DNA of 64,000 bases from Novosphingobium sp. PhB57 (GCF_004342985.1 NZ_SMBO01000001.1:1302001-1366000); one strand, 5' to 3'; numbered from the stretch's first letter, positions 16,574 through 26,182 are shown. Numbers and translations: made by a program. Notes: generated from the sequence alone by a model not told the origin.

Positions 16574-18241
16574 TTACCTGCCCTGGGCCCGCCAGCGCTG
16601 GACCGTGCGGAGCACCATCTCCTCCTCGCCGCCGGATTGGCTCCAGAGTTCGATGAACGAGGGATCGGCGGACGCCGGGCGGCGGAATTCCTCCAGATCG
16701 TCGAACGAGGCGCGGATCGGGATCGCCACGCCCTCGCCGCAGATCACGCATTCGCGGTTGCGCAGCGCTGGGATGGAATCGAGGAAACCCCGCGCGCCTT
16801 CAGGCATGGCCGCGCGGACGAAGGCCTGGTCGCGGTCGTTGTTGAGACGCATCGAGATGATCGTGCCGCACTGCGAGAGCACACCCTCGGCAAGGTCGGA
16901 CGGCCGCTGCGTGATGAGGCCCAGCGAAATGCCGTACTTTCGGCCCTCCTTGGCGATGCGCGAAAGGATGCGGCCGACCGACGAACCGTCGGCGTTCTTC
17001 TCGTTCGGAACGTAGCGGTGCGCTTCCTCGCAGACGAGCAGGATCGGCCGCGTCTTCTCCTCCCGCGCCCAGACCGCGAAGTCGAAGACCATGCGGCTGA
17101 GCACGGCCACCACGGTGCTGGTGATGTCGGACGGCACGCCGGACACGTCGATGATCGAGATCGGCCGTCCGCGCGAAGGCAGGCGAAACAGCTGCGAGAC
17201 GAACTCAGCCATCGTGTCGCCCACCAGCATGCCCGAGAACATGAACTGGTAGCGCGGATCGCCCTTCAATTCGTCGAGCTTGTTGCGCAGCCGCATGTAG
17301 GGCGCGCTGGAGTGGCCCTTGTCGAGCTTGCCCATGTGGTTGTTCAGGATGTTGGACAAGTCGGAGAGCAGATAGGGAATCGGCGAATCGACGGTGATCT
17401 TGCCGATCTGCTCCGCCAGGCGGTTCCTCGCCCGCGCCTCCAGGAGGCACTTGCCCAGGATCTCGCAATCCAGCTGCCGCTCATCGCCGCGCGTCGTGAC
17501 CAGCACCTCGCAATGTTCCTCGAAGTTCATCAGCCAATAGGGCATCTGCAGGTTCGAGACGTCGAGGATCACGCCGGTGTTGCGGAAGGCGGCAGCATAT
17601 TCGCCGTGGGGATCGACCATGATGATATGGCCTTCCGGCGCCTGTTCGCAGATCCGGTGGAGGATCAGCGCGGTGCTCGTAGACTTGCCGGTGCCGGTCG
17701 AACCCAGCAGCGCGAAGTGCTTGCCGAGCAGGGCATCGATGTAGAGCCCGGCGCGAATGTCCTTGGTGGGATAGACGGTGCCGATCTGAACCGCCTGCCG
17801 CCCGTCGCTGGCATAGACCTGGCGCAAGTCGTCCGTGTCGGCCGGGTAGACCAGCGCGCCGGGCGTGGGATAGCGCGTGACGCCGCGGCGAAATCCGTGG
17901 ATGCGACCCGTCAGCCGTTCCTCCAGCCCTTCGCCCAGAAAGTCGGCCTCGGCGACGATGCCGCCGGGGACGGTGGCGTCGCTTTTCTGATTGCGGATGC
18001 TGGCGAGCAACCAGCCCCGGCCCACCCGGACCTTGACCTGGCTGCCGACTTGCCCCGACATGGCGATCGAAGGATCGACGTGCTGCGCGGCATCGTTGAG
18101 GCGCGCCAGATCGAAGGCGATGCGGGCGCCGGCACCGGAAATCTCCAGGATCACGCCGATCGGCTCGCGCCCCTCTTCGCCGCCCACCCGGGGGTGCGGG
18201 GCCGTCGCAGGATCGAAGCCGTCCATTCGCATCTCGTTCAT
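16574..18241 (-). CDS. HerA-like DNA-translocating ATPase
   Basis: The 555-residue HerA/FtsK-type ATPase (DUF87 group) has an N-terminal HAS-barrel region (about 25-130), Walker A GSTGTGKS (180-187), Walker B in LLVCEEAHRY, and a C-terminal segment with TQRPSDLAEGVLSQCGT. HerA rings move along DNA and in archaea work with NurA, Mre11 and Rad50 in end resection. Here there is no nuclease partner next to it, so the bacterial role is open. It converges on the MATE gene and appears monocistronic. Confidence 0.88.
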   Translation of the reverse strand: MNEMRMDGFDPATAPHPRVGGEEGREPIGVILEISGAGARIAFDLARLNDAAQHVDPSIAMSGQVGSQVKVRVGRGWLLASIRNQKSDATVPGGIVAEADFLGEGLEERLTGRIHGFRRGVTRYPTPGALVYPADTDDLRQVYASDGRQAVQIGTVYPTKDIRAGLYIDALLGKHFALLGSTGTGKSTSTALILHRICEQAPEGHIIMVDPHGEYAAAFRNTGVILDVSNLQMPYWLMNFEEHCEVLVTTRGDERQLDCEILGKCLLEARARNRLAEQIGKITVDSPIPYLLSDLSNILNNHMGKLDKGHSSAPYMRLRNKLDELKGDPRYQFMFSGMLVGDTMAEFVSQLFRLPSRGRPISIIDVSGVPSDITSTVVAVLSRMVFDFAVWAREEKTRPILLVCEEAHRYVPNEKNADGSSVGRILSRIAKEGRKYGISLGLITQRPSDLAEGVLSQCGTIISMRLNNDRDQAFVRAAMPEGARGFLDSIPALRNRECVICGEGVAIPIRASFDDLEEFRRPASADPSFIELWSQSGGEEEMVLRTVQRWRAQGR

Positions 18242-18324
18242 TGAGCCCTCGAAACAAGCGTTTTCGTTCGAAAGCGCTAGTTCGGCGCGGTTAATTTCCG
18301 CCTAAGAGGGGCCGGCGATGCTGC

Positions 18325-19089
18325 CTAGCGGAGGGCGAAAAGCCGTCCGGCAAGCCAGCCCATGCCCACCGACACGAGGACCGCCAAGAGGCCATAAGCA
18401 AAGCCGTAGTTTTCCGAGAAGTTGGCGATCGCCCTTTCGAAGCCGAGCTTGCGCACCTGGACCTGGCTGCTGGCCGAAGCGACCACCCGCCCCCGCGAAA
18501 TGGCATAAGTCTCCGCCGTATACGTGCCGATGGGCACTTGCGAGGGCAGCCGGATGCGCGCCTGATAGAGCACTTGCTCACTCACTTTCACGCCGCCCTC
18601 CTCGTCGCGATAGAGGCCGTTGCGGCGATTGAGATCGACCAGGCCATCGGAGAATCGCGCCTGCTCGGTGGGATCGATGGCCCCGATCGGCGAGAGTTGC
18701 AGCCACTTGAGGCCGAGTTCGTAGATCGCGGCCGTCTTGTCGTCGACGATGTCCTTGATCGGCCGGGTCGACGCCAGGCCGTAGTAGGACGGCGCGGAAC
18801 GCAATTCCGTGCTGTCCGCATTGATCCAGATGCCGGCGACTTTCTGCTTTTCGCGCAGGACGATGGACTGGGTCGGTCCCTTGAGCACGACCACGATGTC
18901 GTAATCCTGCGCGGCGCGGGAGCCTTCCGGCGTGAGGATCGCGCCGAACAGCAGCAATTCGGTGCCGGTGAAGCCTTGCCGCAGATCCACTTCGTGCTGG
19001 GACACCTCGGGAACCAGGATCGGATCGCGTGCGCCGCCGAGCGCCATGGCCGCGGCAAGCGCGAGAAACGGGGCCAGCCCGCGCTTCAC
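18325..19089 (-). CDS. TIGR02186-family membrane-anchored protein
   Basis: This 254-residue protein starts at GTG overlapping the TauE gene stop (GTGA). It has an N-terminal signal peptide (about 1-20), a soluble region containing VSQHEVDLRQGFTGTELLLFGA, and one C-terminal membrane helix (about 230-250). This matches an alphaproteobacterial family (TIGR02186, putative transmembrane protein) that regularly sits beside TauE/SafE permeases. Its role is unknown; it may be a periplasmic partner of the exporter. The coupled translation supports that. Confidence 0.85.
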   Translation of the reverse strand: MKRGLAPFLALAAAMALGGARDPILVPEVSQHEVDLRQGFTGTELLLFGAILTPEGSRAAQDYDIVVVLKGPTQSIVLREKQKVAGIWINADSTELRSAPSYYGLASTRPIKDIVDDKTAAIYELGLKWLQLSPIGAIDPTEQARFSDGLVDLNRRNGLYRDEEGGVKVSEQVLYQARIRLPSQVPIGTYTAETYAISRGRVVASASSQVQVRKLGFERAIANFSENYGFAYGLLAVLVSVGMGWLAGRLFALR

Positions 19090-20000
19090 AGCGGGGCGAC
19101 CGTGTAGATCTCGTCCGGACGATAGCCCAGCCCGATCGCCATGCGCCCCGCGACCAGCAGCACGATGATCGCCAGAACGAGGCGCAGCTTCACCGGGCTC
19201 GCCTTCTGGGCGAATTGCGCGCCGAGTTGCGCGCCCGTGACGGATCCCAGCAGCAGCAGCGAGGCCAGCACGATGTCGACCGCATGGGTGGTCATCGAAT
19301 GCATCATCGTCGTCGCCATGGTGACGAACAGGATCTGGTAGAGCGAAGTGCCGACCACGACATTGGCACTCATGCCAAGGATATAGAGCATCGCCGGCAC
19401 GAGGATGAAGCCGCCGCCCACGCCCATCAGCATCGTCAGGATGCCGGTGCCCATGCCGAGCAACAGCGGAGCAAGCGGTGAGATGTACAGCCCGGAGCGG
19501 TAGAAACGCCAGCGCAGCGGCAGGCTGGCGACCATCGGGTGATGGCGGCGCTTGCGGGCCGCGATGGGCACCCCGGATCGCTCCGCACGGATCGTCTGGA
19601 TGCTCTCCTTGGCCATCAGTCCGCCGATCGAGCCGAGCATCAGCACGTAGAGGATATTGATGACCGTATCGATCTGCCCCAGCCGCTGCAGCAGGCTGAA
19701 CAGCGCCGCGCCGATGCCGGTGCCGATGATGCCGCCGGCCACCATGACCGTGCCCATGTGATAATCCACCCCGCCCCGCCGGGTATGCGCGAACACGCCG
19801 GAGACGCTGGCGCCGGTCACCTGGCTGGCCGCGGAAGCAGCGGCCACGGTCGGCGGGATGCCGTAGAAGATCATCAACGGCGTGGTGAGGAAGCCGCCGC
19901 CCACGCCGAACATGCCCGAAAGCAGGCCCGTGATCGCCCCCAGGCCAACGATGATGAGACCGTTGACGGAGAGGTTGGCTATGGGGAGGTAGACATCCAT
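19086..20000 (-). CDS. TauE/SafE-family sulfite/anion exporter
   Basis: This 304-residue membrane protein of the TSUP family has two repeats with GxxxGLLSGMFGVGGGFLTTP near residue 20 and MGVGGGFILVPAML in the second half. The family exports sulfite, sulfonates or other anions and may be driven by protons. About eight or nine helices are visible. It is the first gene of a two-gene unit with the TIGR02186 protein. The substrate is not evident from the neighbours. Confidence 0.9.
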   Translation of the reverse strand: MDVYLPIANLSVNGLIIVGLGAITGLLSGMFGVGGGFLTTPLMIFYGIPPTVAAASAASQVTGASVSGVFAHTRRGGVDYHMGTVMVAGGIIGTGIGAALFSLLQRLGQIDTVINILYVLMLGSIGGLMAKESIQTIRAERSGVPIAARKRRHHPMVASLPLRWRFYRSGLYISPLAPLLLGMGTGILTMLMGVGGGFILVPAMLYILGMSANVVVGTSLYQILFVTMATTMMHSMTTHAVDIVLASLLLLGSVTGAQLGAQFAQKASPVKLRLVLAIIVLLVAGRMAIGLGYRPDEIYTVAPL

Positions 20001-20047
20001 TCCACCCCTCTCGCTACCGCAGCATCCGCCGCTAGGAAAGCCGGGAA

Positions 20048-21307
20048 TCAGAAACCTGCGGATAGAGTGACGGCAGGCCCCGAGCCGGGATCGGCATCGC
20101 CGGCGATCCGGAACCGCCAGTCGACGGCAACCCTTCCGAATGCCCCGCGTCCCAGCGGCACGGCAAACGTCGCGCTCGGTCCGGCATCGAGCCGTCCGGC
20201 ACCTTTTTGCACGCCGCCCCAGGCGCCTCCGCCCAGGCGTCCTACCAGGCGCCCTACCGAGAACAGCCCGCGGTCGGCACGAAACTGTCCGTCAGCAAAA
20301 GGCGTTGCGAACGTGCCGCCGACATAGCCCGCCTGCCCGTAGGCCTCCCCCCGCCAGCCTTGCGGCAAAGGAAACGGCGGAAGCTCGGTGATAGCCATGG
20401 CCGCCGGCTGGAAACGGTGCACGCCCCCCTGCTCCGTCAATCTGGCCTCGAGTGCGGCGATGACCGGCAGCTTCGGGAAAGGCCGGGCGGAAAAGCCCAG
20501 CGCGCCGGCGGTTTCGCGCATGACCGAACTGAGCGTCGTGGTCGTGCGCATGTAGCCCGTGAGGCGCCGCGGATCGTCCAGCGAAAGGCGATAGCGCAGC
20601 ACCGCGCCGGTCTGGCTAGCGCCATAGGTCGCCGGCAGCGCGCCGTTGGTGATCCCCCCTGCTCCATTATGCCGAAGCAGCGCCCAGGAATCTCCGGACC
20701 AGCGCTTGGGGAACGGCCTCGGTCCCGCGACAGGGGTTACGCTCGGCGGCGGTCCGGGCTGGGCCGCAAGCTGCCAGAGCGGCGGCAGGCCCGGAGGCAT
20801 GCGCGACCCTGCTGCCGTACCGGACACGAAGCGGGCCGGCGTGACATCGAAGCCGCGCGCGCCCCACTCCATCTCGCCGGGCAGGCCGCCTATCCCAGAC
20901 TGCATCGGGCGATCCGGGCTCGCGGGAAAAGCCGCCGGCGCCCGGCTCGCTACTCCGTAACCCGGGCCGTTCACCCATACCGGCACGCGCACGAATACGG
21001 GATAGGGCTGGCCCGTCCTTGCCGGCATGGCATAACCCGGCCCGGCCATGCTCCGCTCCATCGCCAGGTATTCCAGGGGCGGATAGAGCCCTGAGCCGGG
21101 CGGCGACAGGGGGCCTTCAAGAGCATCATCGCTGCCGTTGCCAGCGAGGCCTTGTCCGCCGCCGGTTGCGACCGGAGAAGCATGAACGATGTCCGCCTCG
21201 ATCGGCAAAGGACTTTGCCAGGTTGAGATCCGGCCGCCCATCCAGCCTGCCAGCACTGCCAGCAAGGCCACGAGCGGCTGTCCGCGAAAAGGCTGTGTCA
21301 GGCTCAT
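20048..21307 (-). CDS. Putative outer-membrane NfrA C-terminal-like protein
   Basis: This 419-residue protein has an N-terminal hydrophobic segment (about 8-28), a long Pro/Gly-rich linker (about 60-220), and a C-terminal region (about 225-419) of alternating beta strands. It ends FGRVAVDWRFRIAGDADPG and then LSAGF. That end resembles the C-terminal domain of NfrA, the outer-membrane half of the E. coli NfrA/NfrB phage-N4 receptor/exopolysaccharide system. The TPR part of NfrA is absent. It overlaps the NfrB-like gene by ATGA. The assignment is an inference from pattern and context. Confidence 0.6.
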   Translation of the reverse strand: MSLTQPFRGQPLVALLAVLAGWMGGRISTWQSPLPIEADIVHASPVATGGGQGLAGNGSDDALEGPLSPPGSGLYPPLEYLAMERSMAGPGYAMPARTGQPYPVFVRVPVWVNGPGYGVASRAPAAFPASPDRPMQSGIGGLPGEMEWGARGFDVTPARFVSGTAAGSRMPPGLPPLWQLAAQPGPPPSVTPVAGPRPFPKRWSGDSWALLRHNGAGGITNGALPATYGASQTGAVLRYRLSLDDPRRLTGYMRTTTTLSSVMRETAGALGFSARPFPKLPVIAALEARLTEQGGVHRFQPAAMAITELPPFPLPQGWRGEAYGQAGYVGGTFATPFADGQFRADRGLFSVGRLVGRLGGGAWGGVQKGAGRLDAGPSATFAVPLGRGAFGRVAVDWRFRIAGDADPGSGPAVTLSAGF

Positions 21308-22716
21308 GCTGCCGCCACTCCGCCAAGCGAGGCAGGATGCGCATCGTGCCGGGTCTTGTCCCAGGTGACCTCGCCGCCCCTCAGCGTGCGGATGTAGGAG
21401 GCCAAGGCATCACGCCCGGCCATGATCGCGATGTAATTGGCCACCGGAATGCGCAAGATGGCGCGGAAACCCTCGGCAACCCCATATTCGCGGGTCGTGA
21501 GTGCGGCGCGCACCACGCTGCGCCACACCAGGCTGAACAGACCGACCGCGATCATCCAGGCCAGCATCGGCGGCGGCTTCGTGGCGGTTTCCCAGCCCAG
21601 GATCCGCGGAACCCCCAGGATGCCCTCGACCAGGATGAGGGCGTAGCTGCTGGCGAGCACGATCGCGGTAAGAGGCCCGCGCCGGTCGCGGAGCGCCATC
21701 CAGGTATCCGCCGAACTGCCTTCCCAGCCGAGCCTTTCCCAGCCCTGGAAGGCGATGCCGTGGATCCAGCGCGTCTTCTGCCGGATCGATTCGCGGAACC
21801 GGGCCGGGAAATAGGCCCGCGTCGCGACGAGTTCCCCTTGCTCGTCCCGCACGCGAAGGAAGCGCGAGCGCCCGCCTTCGCGCGATACCAGAACGCCCAG
21901 TTCGTAATCCTCGGTGAGACATTCCGCCGCGAACGGGCCCGGATTGCCTTCGGCCAGGCGGCCTTGCGCGATCCGCTCCAGCATGTCGCGGCCGAACCCG
22001 CAGCCTACTCCAGCTGCCGGAATCGCCGCCCCCAAGGCATCGCGGACGACCAGCGACTTGGTATGAGCTTCGGTGAACTCATCGAGATAGTGGCCGCCCA
22101 CCCAGCGCGATGCCGCCTGCGGCTCCGGCCGTACCGGAATCTGCACGAAGTCTGCCGAAGCCAGACCGGCATCGACCACGGCCAGTTCGGCAGCATGGAC
22201 CATGTCTTCGGCGTCGTGAAGAATGACGCAGCGATAGGCCCGGCCGCTCTGGCGTTCATCGTCGCAAAGCGCGCGGTAGAGCCGGTTCAGACAATCCGCC
22301 TTGGTGGTCGGTCCGGCGCGTTCATGGATGATCACCCGAACGCGCGCGTCCGTGCCCGCGCCCTCCATCGCTGCGCCGACAGTGGCGGCATCGTTGCCGT
22401 AGCAACCGACATAGAGCGTGAAATCGTCCTGCCGCCAGGCGGACAAGGCATGGCGGATAGTATGGCCGATCACCTGGTCTTCCTGCCAGGCGGCAATGAA
22501 GATCGCCGCCTTGCCCCGCAGCGGCGCGCGGGCAGCGTCGCCCGTGATGCGCTGCGTCCGTGCCCGCCCCGTCATGCGGAACCATAGCCAGCAGCAATCG
22601 ACCGCCACTTCGTCGAGAGTGCCGATGAGCACCCAGAAACCGGCGAAGAGCAAAAGCTCCTGCTCGATCATAAGCAGGCCTGAAAGCGCCTGCCGAACAA
22701 GTTCAACCAATCCCAT
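21304..22716 (-). CDS. NfrB-like inner-membrane family 2 glycosyltransferase
   Basis: This 470-residue membrane glycosyltransferase has an N-terminal membrane segment (about 15-50) and a GT-A domain. The nucleotide-sugar acid cluster is ILHDAEDMV, a second acidic motif is ECLTEDYELG, and RQKTRW corresponds to the QxxRW processivity motif. Further membrane helices follow. It resembles E. coli NfrB, which builds a surface glycan, but lacks the C-terminal cyclic-di-GMP-binding extension of that longer protein. It is translationally coupled to the NfrA-C-like gene. Confidence 0.82.
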   Translation of the reverse strand: MGLVELVRQALSGLLMIEQELLLFAGFWVLIGTLDEVAVDCCWLWFRMTGRARTQRITGDAARAPLRGKAAIFIAAWQEDQVIGHTIRHALSAWRQDDFTLYVGCYGNDAATVGAAMEGAGTDARVRVIIHERAGPTTKADCLNRLYRALCDDERQSGRAYRCVILHDAEDMVHAAELAVVDAGLASADFVQIPVRPEPQAASRWVGGHYLDEFTEAHTKSLVVRDALGAAIPAAGVGCGFGRDMLERIAQGRLAEGNPGPFAAECLTEDYELGVLVSREGGRSRFLRVRDEQGELVATRAYFPARFRESIRQKTRWIHGIAFQGWERLGWEGSSADTWMALRDRRGPLTAIVLASSYALILVEGILGVPRILGWETATKPPPMLAWMIAVGLFSLVWRSVVRAALTTREYGVAEGFRAILRIPVANYIAIMAGRDALASYIRTLRGGEVTWDKTRHDAHPASLGGVAAA

Positions 22717-22858
22717 GTTAGCCCCCGCTGGAGATCGGAATTAATCCCTGTCCTGGCTGTCGGAGGCACTGGCGCCAACCGATTCCCAAGACTTCCGTTG
22801 CGGGGCGGGAGGTATGTCCGGCGCCAGCGGCACACCAATGAACAAGCGTCTATTTCAC

Positions 22859-22894
22859 AAAGTTAACTAACTTTTCGGGAACCCGTCCGAAAAG
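22859..22894 (-). terminator. Hairpin downstream of gloA
   Basis: CTTTTCGG/CCGAAAAG forms an 8-bp stem, directly followed on the minus strand by TTAGTTAACTTT, which contains the palindrome AGTTAACT. It lies 60 bases past the gloA stop. The T-content is moderate, so terminator function is tentative. Confidence 0.45.
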
Positions 22895-22952
22895 CCGCCG
22901 GGCGTTGCCCAATGCACTGAGCGAGCGTAGCCCGCACCCGGCGGCGTCGGGC

Positions 22953-23381
22953 TTACCAGCTGCCGATGTTCGGCATCGATGCCCAGGGCTCGGCGGGATC
23001 GAGGCGGCCGTCCTGCAGCAGCTCGACCGAAATGCCGTCCGGCGTACGGATGAAGGCCATGTGGCCATCGCGCGGCGGACGGTTGATCGTCACGCCGGCA
23101 TCGGCCAGCGTCTGGCAGGTTGCGTAGATATCATCGACCTGGAAGGCGAGATGGCCGAAATTGCGGCCACCCTCGTACTGCTCGAACGAGCCGTCCTCGG
23201 CCGGCCAGTTATAGGTCAGCTCCACTTCGGACTCCTCGCCCGGCACGGCAAGATAGATCAGCGTGAACCGGCCCTGCTCACTCGAAAAGCGGCGGGTTTC
23301 CTGCAGGCCGATCAGTTCGAAGAAGCGGATCGTCGCGTCCGGATCGGTCACGCGGATCATGGTGTGGAGGTACTTGGTCAC
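22953..23381 (-). CDS. gloA: Lactoylglutathione lyase (glyoxalase I)
   Basis: This 142-residue VOC-fold metalloenzyme turns the methylglyoxal-glutathione hemithioacetal into S-lactoylglutathione. The four metal ligands are in place: H6 (YLHTMIRV), E54 (VELTYNW), H77 (FGHLAF) and E120 (GISVELL). The start is GTG with GAAGGAATC upstream. It is divergent from the SIMPL-domain gene. The length is normal for a single-metal bacterial enzyme. Confidence 0.93.
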   Translation of the reverse strand: MTKYLHTMIRVTDPDATIRFFELIGLQETRRFSSEQGRFTLIYLAVPGEESEVELTYNWPAEDGSFEQYEGGRNFGHLAFQVDDIYATCQTLADAGVTINRPPRDGHMAFIRTPDGISVELLQDGRLDPAEPWASMPNIGSW

Positions 23382-23475
23382 GGAGATTCCTTCAACTTAT
23401 CGCATATGAAAAACGGTTCATCGCGGATACACACCTGTTCGGCCATGCTCCGCGAGACTTCAGGGAGAAGCCGCG

Positions 23476-24231
23476 ATGCCTGACACTAGCCCATCCGACC
23501 CTCGCCACTCCACCTCCTTCTTGCGCGATCCTGTCGTCAGGGGCTGGCTGGCGGCCTCCACGATCCTGGCCATCGGGCTGGTGGCCGGCGGCTATCTCCT
23601 TGGCGACGGCATGAAGCGCGCACACCGGGCGGATCGCTCGGTGACGGTTCGCGGGCTGGCGGAGCGCGACGTCACGGCCGACCTTGCGACCTGGACGATC
23701 GCCTATTCCGCTTCCGCCGGCGATCTTTCGACGGCGCAATCGGGCGTCGAGAACGATACGCGGGCGATCGAGACGTTCTTCCGCGAACTCGGGTTCCCTG
23801 CCGATGCGCTGCAGCCGACCGGGGCCAACGTGCAGCAGAGCAAGGACAATGGCGTCGTCACTTTCACTGTCCGCCAGCGCGTCACCTTGCGCACTCAGGA
23901 CGTGAAGCGCGCGCAATCGGCGGTGAGGCGTCAGTTCGAACTGGTGCGGCGCGGGGTCATCCTGGAGGAAGGTTCGGGCATGGCTTTCACTTTCACCCGC
24001 CTCAACGATATCAAGCCGCCGATGGTCGCTGCTGCTACCCGCGATGCACGGGCGGCTGCCGAACAATTCGCGCAGGACAGCGGCGCCCAGGTCGGCGCCA
24101 TCAAGAGCGCGACCCAGGGCTATTTCACCATCGAAGCGCGCGACGGCGATTCGGGTGGTGGCTGGGGCGTGTCCGATACGCCCTACAAGAAGGTGCGCGT
24201 GGTCACGACCGTGGACTTCTATCTCAAGTAG
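23476..24231 (+). CDS. SIMPL-domain (DUF541) periplasmic protein
   Basis: This 251-residue protein has one N-terminal membrane anchor (about 23-42) and a SIMPL/DUF541 domain with SVTVRGLAERDVTADLATW at its start and YKKVRVVTTVDFYLK at the end. Family members such as E. coli YggE form periplasmic ring oligomers and are linked to oxidative stress tolerance, but the molecular role is unsettled. It starts at ATG with GGGAGAAG upstream and seems monocistronic. Confidence 0.88.
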   Translation: MPDTSPSDPRHSTSFLRDPVVRGWLAASTILAIGLVAGGYLLGDGMKRAHRADRSVTVRGLAERDVTADLATWTIAYSASAGDLSTAQSGVENDTRAIETFFRELGFPADALQPTGANVQQSKDNGVVTFTVRQRVTLRTQDVKRAQSAVRRQFELVRRGVILEEGSGMAFTFTRLNDIKPPMVAAATRDARAAAEQFAQDSGAQVGAIKSATQGYFTIEARDGDSGGGWGVSDTPYKKVRVVTTVDFYLK

Positions 24232-24238
24232 GGGCAAG

Positions 24239-24263
24239 CCCCGCCCGGATCGCTCCGGGCGGG
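24239..24263. terminator. GC hairpin between convergent genes
   Basis: CCCGCCCGG-ATCG-CTCCGGGCGGG forms a strong stem between the convergent SIMPL-domain and porin genes. There is no T-run on either side. It could serve both transcripts. Confidence 0.5.
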
Positions 24264-24286
24264 TCCTCCTGCAAAACGCTTGTCGA

Positions 24287-25099
24287 TCAGAACGAGGCGG
24301 TAAGCGTGCCCACCACGGTGTCGTCCGTATAGCTGTCGACCGAGACGCCGCTGACGCCGACGTAGCTGATGCTGGCGGAAAGCGGGCCGAACAGCGTCAT
24401 CGAGGCGCCGATCGAATAGTCGATGCCGGTCTTGTCGTTGAACGTCCGGGTGCCCGTGCAATAGTAGCAGGGCGAAAGGACGCCGTCGGTATAACCGAGG
24501 TGGCCGGAAACGGTGACGGGCGTGTTCGGAATGGCAACGTCGACATTGCCGTAGACGTAGAGGTTGTCCGACTTGCTGCCGTTGTTGTCGAGCAGGCCCT
24601 TCTGCTTCCAGTCATAGGCAAGGCCCAGCTTCAGCTTGGCCGGTCCGACCTGCCCGCTGATCGAGGCGTAGGGCTCCCAATAGTTCGCGTCGCCGATCTT
24701 GCCGCTGGGATAGACGTAATAGAGCAGCCCGGCGTCAAGCGTCAGGCCCGAGGTCACTTCGCCCGTCCAGCCGCCGATGAGATCGAGTTCCTGGTCGCCA
24801 TAGACCGATCCGTCGCCCACGCCGTCGCCATCCACGTCCACTTCGCTGCTGTGAAGCGAGGAGGACCAGATGCTGGCGTAGAAACCGCTCTTGTGGGAGA
24901 CGGTGATGCCGCCCTGGACGGCCAGATCGCCACCGGAGAGCGAGACGCCGCGGAAGCGATAGTCGCTGGTCAGCGCGACGTTGCCGGTCACGGTCACTTC
25001 GGAAGGCGCATCGGCCTCGTCAGCGAAAGCGGGAGTTGCTGCGATTGCACTGGATGCGAGCAGAGTGGCGGCGAAAGCGCCGCGGACGGACATAAACAT
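24287..25099 (-). CDS. TorF-family putative outer-membrane porin
   Basis: This 270-residue outer-membrane protein has a signal peptide (cleavage after TPAFA, about residue 26). It then has the TorF-family opening TSDYRFRGVSLSGGDLAVQGG in part, alternating beta strands, and a C-terminal Phe (GTLTASF). Asp-rich loops are present (VDVDGDGVGDG). ATG 25099 is preferred, being 7 bases after GAGGGA; ATG 25105 is in frame but too close to that site. The transported solute is unknown. Confidence 0.85.
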   Translation of the reverse strand: MFMSVRGAFAATLLASSAIAATPAFADEADAPSEVTVTGNVALTSDYRFRGVSLSGGDLAVQGGITVSHKSGFYASIWSSSLHSSEVDVDGDGVGDGSVYGDQELDLIGGWTGEVTSGLTLDAGLLYYVYPSGKIGDANYWEPYASISGQVGPAKLKLGLAYDWKQKGLLDNNGSKSDNLYVYGNVDVAIPNTPVTVSGHLGYTDGVLSPCYYCTGTRTFNDKTGIDYSIGASMTLFGPLSASISYVGVSGVSVDSYTDDTVVGTLTASF

Positions 25100-25375
25100 G
25101 GTCATTCCCTCACTGAATTCTTCTTGGGGTGTCTCGTCCCAGCCTGCTTTGCCGCATCGCCTTTCTGTCTTGAAGGCGATTGCAGCTGCACAATATTGCT
25201 GCACCGCACCCAAGATGGGAACAAGAAAAATCTCATTCCAGAAACATTCGGGAAACCTTGTGTGGATTTTGGGCCACTACCCCCGAAGCCGGCACGCCTC
25301 GGCTTAATGCGTATGACGAAGGCCGCGTTGTGCTTGTGGGCATGAGCCGCGTTTCCTATAGTCGCCGCCAACGCA

Positions 25376-26182
25376 ATGCTCGCGAAGATCAGAAACCTCC
25401 TCGGCCGCGCTCCCAGCGCCCGCCTTCCCCAACTGCCCATTGGACAGCGCATCTATGCGATTGGCGACATCCACGGCCGACTGGACCTGTTCGAGCGCCT
25501 TATAGAGGCGATCGAGCGCGACGACGCCCAACGAAACAGTGCGCATAGCCTGGTCATCCTGCTCGGCGACCTGATCGACCGCGGACCGGACAGCGCCGGG
25601 GTGCTGGCCCGCGCCCGGCAATGGGCGCGCGAACGCGATGTCGAATTCATCCAGGGCAATCACGAGGAAATGCTGCTCGTCTCCCGCGACAAGCTGGACG
25701 CCTTTCGCAGCTTCCTGAAATTCGGCGGCCGCGAGACCATCCTGTCTTATGGCATGGACCCGCAATTCGTGATGGATGCCGAACTCGACGAACTGCAGCG
25801 CGCGGCGATGGAAGCCATCCCGCAGGACGATTTCGACTTCATCGACGGGTTCCAGAAGATGATCCGCGTGGGCGACTATGTCTTCGTCCATGCCGGTGTC
25901 CGGCCTGAAACGCCGCTGGAAAACCAGCTGGGGCACGACTGCCGCTGGATCCGCGAACCGTTCCTCAGCCACAATGGGGAATTCGGCGGCTTCGTCATCC
26001 ATGGGCATACGATCACGCAGGAACCGGAGATCCGGGGCAACCGCGTGGGTATCGACACCGGAGCCTACATGCACGGCCGCCTCACCGCCATCGGGCTCCA
26101 GGGCAGCGAGCGCTGGTTCATCCAGGCCTGCGAGAGCGAGGGCGGGATCACGGTCCAGGTCGCTGCGGAAGCCCCCGCCTGA
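25376..26182 (+). CDS. Serine/threonine-phosphatase-like metallophosphoesterase
   Basis: This 268-residue cytoplasmic calcineurin-type phosphoesterase carries the full metal-binding set: GDIHGR (about 30-35), GDLIDRGPDS, GNHEE, VHAGVRP and HGHTI. This matches bacterial PrpA/ApaH-like phosphatases acting on phosphoproteins or dinucleotide polyphosphates. A perfect 20-bp tandem duplication spans its stop codon (26171-26210) and leaves the protein unaffected. It appears monocistronic and converges on rnpB. Confidence 0.9.
   Translation: MLAKIRNLLGRAPSARLPQLPIGQRIYAIGDIHGRLDLFERLIEAIERDDAQRNSAHSLVILLGDLIDRGPDSAGVLARARQWARERDVEFIQGNHEEMLLVSRDKLDAFRSFLKFGGRETILSYGMDPQFVMDAELDELQRAAMEAIPQDDFDFIDGFQKMIRVGDYVFVHAGVRPETPLENQLGHDCRWIREPFLSHNGEFGGFVIHGHTITQEPEIRGNRVGIDTGAYMHGRLTAIGLQGSERWFIQACESEGGITVQVAAEAPA

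Noticed and set aside
25181..25210. TGCAGCTGCA palindrome upstream of the TorF-like porin
   Set aside because: A 10-bp GC-rich palindrome is expected by chance at this scale and no promoter context was found.
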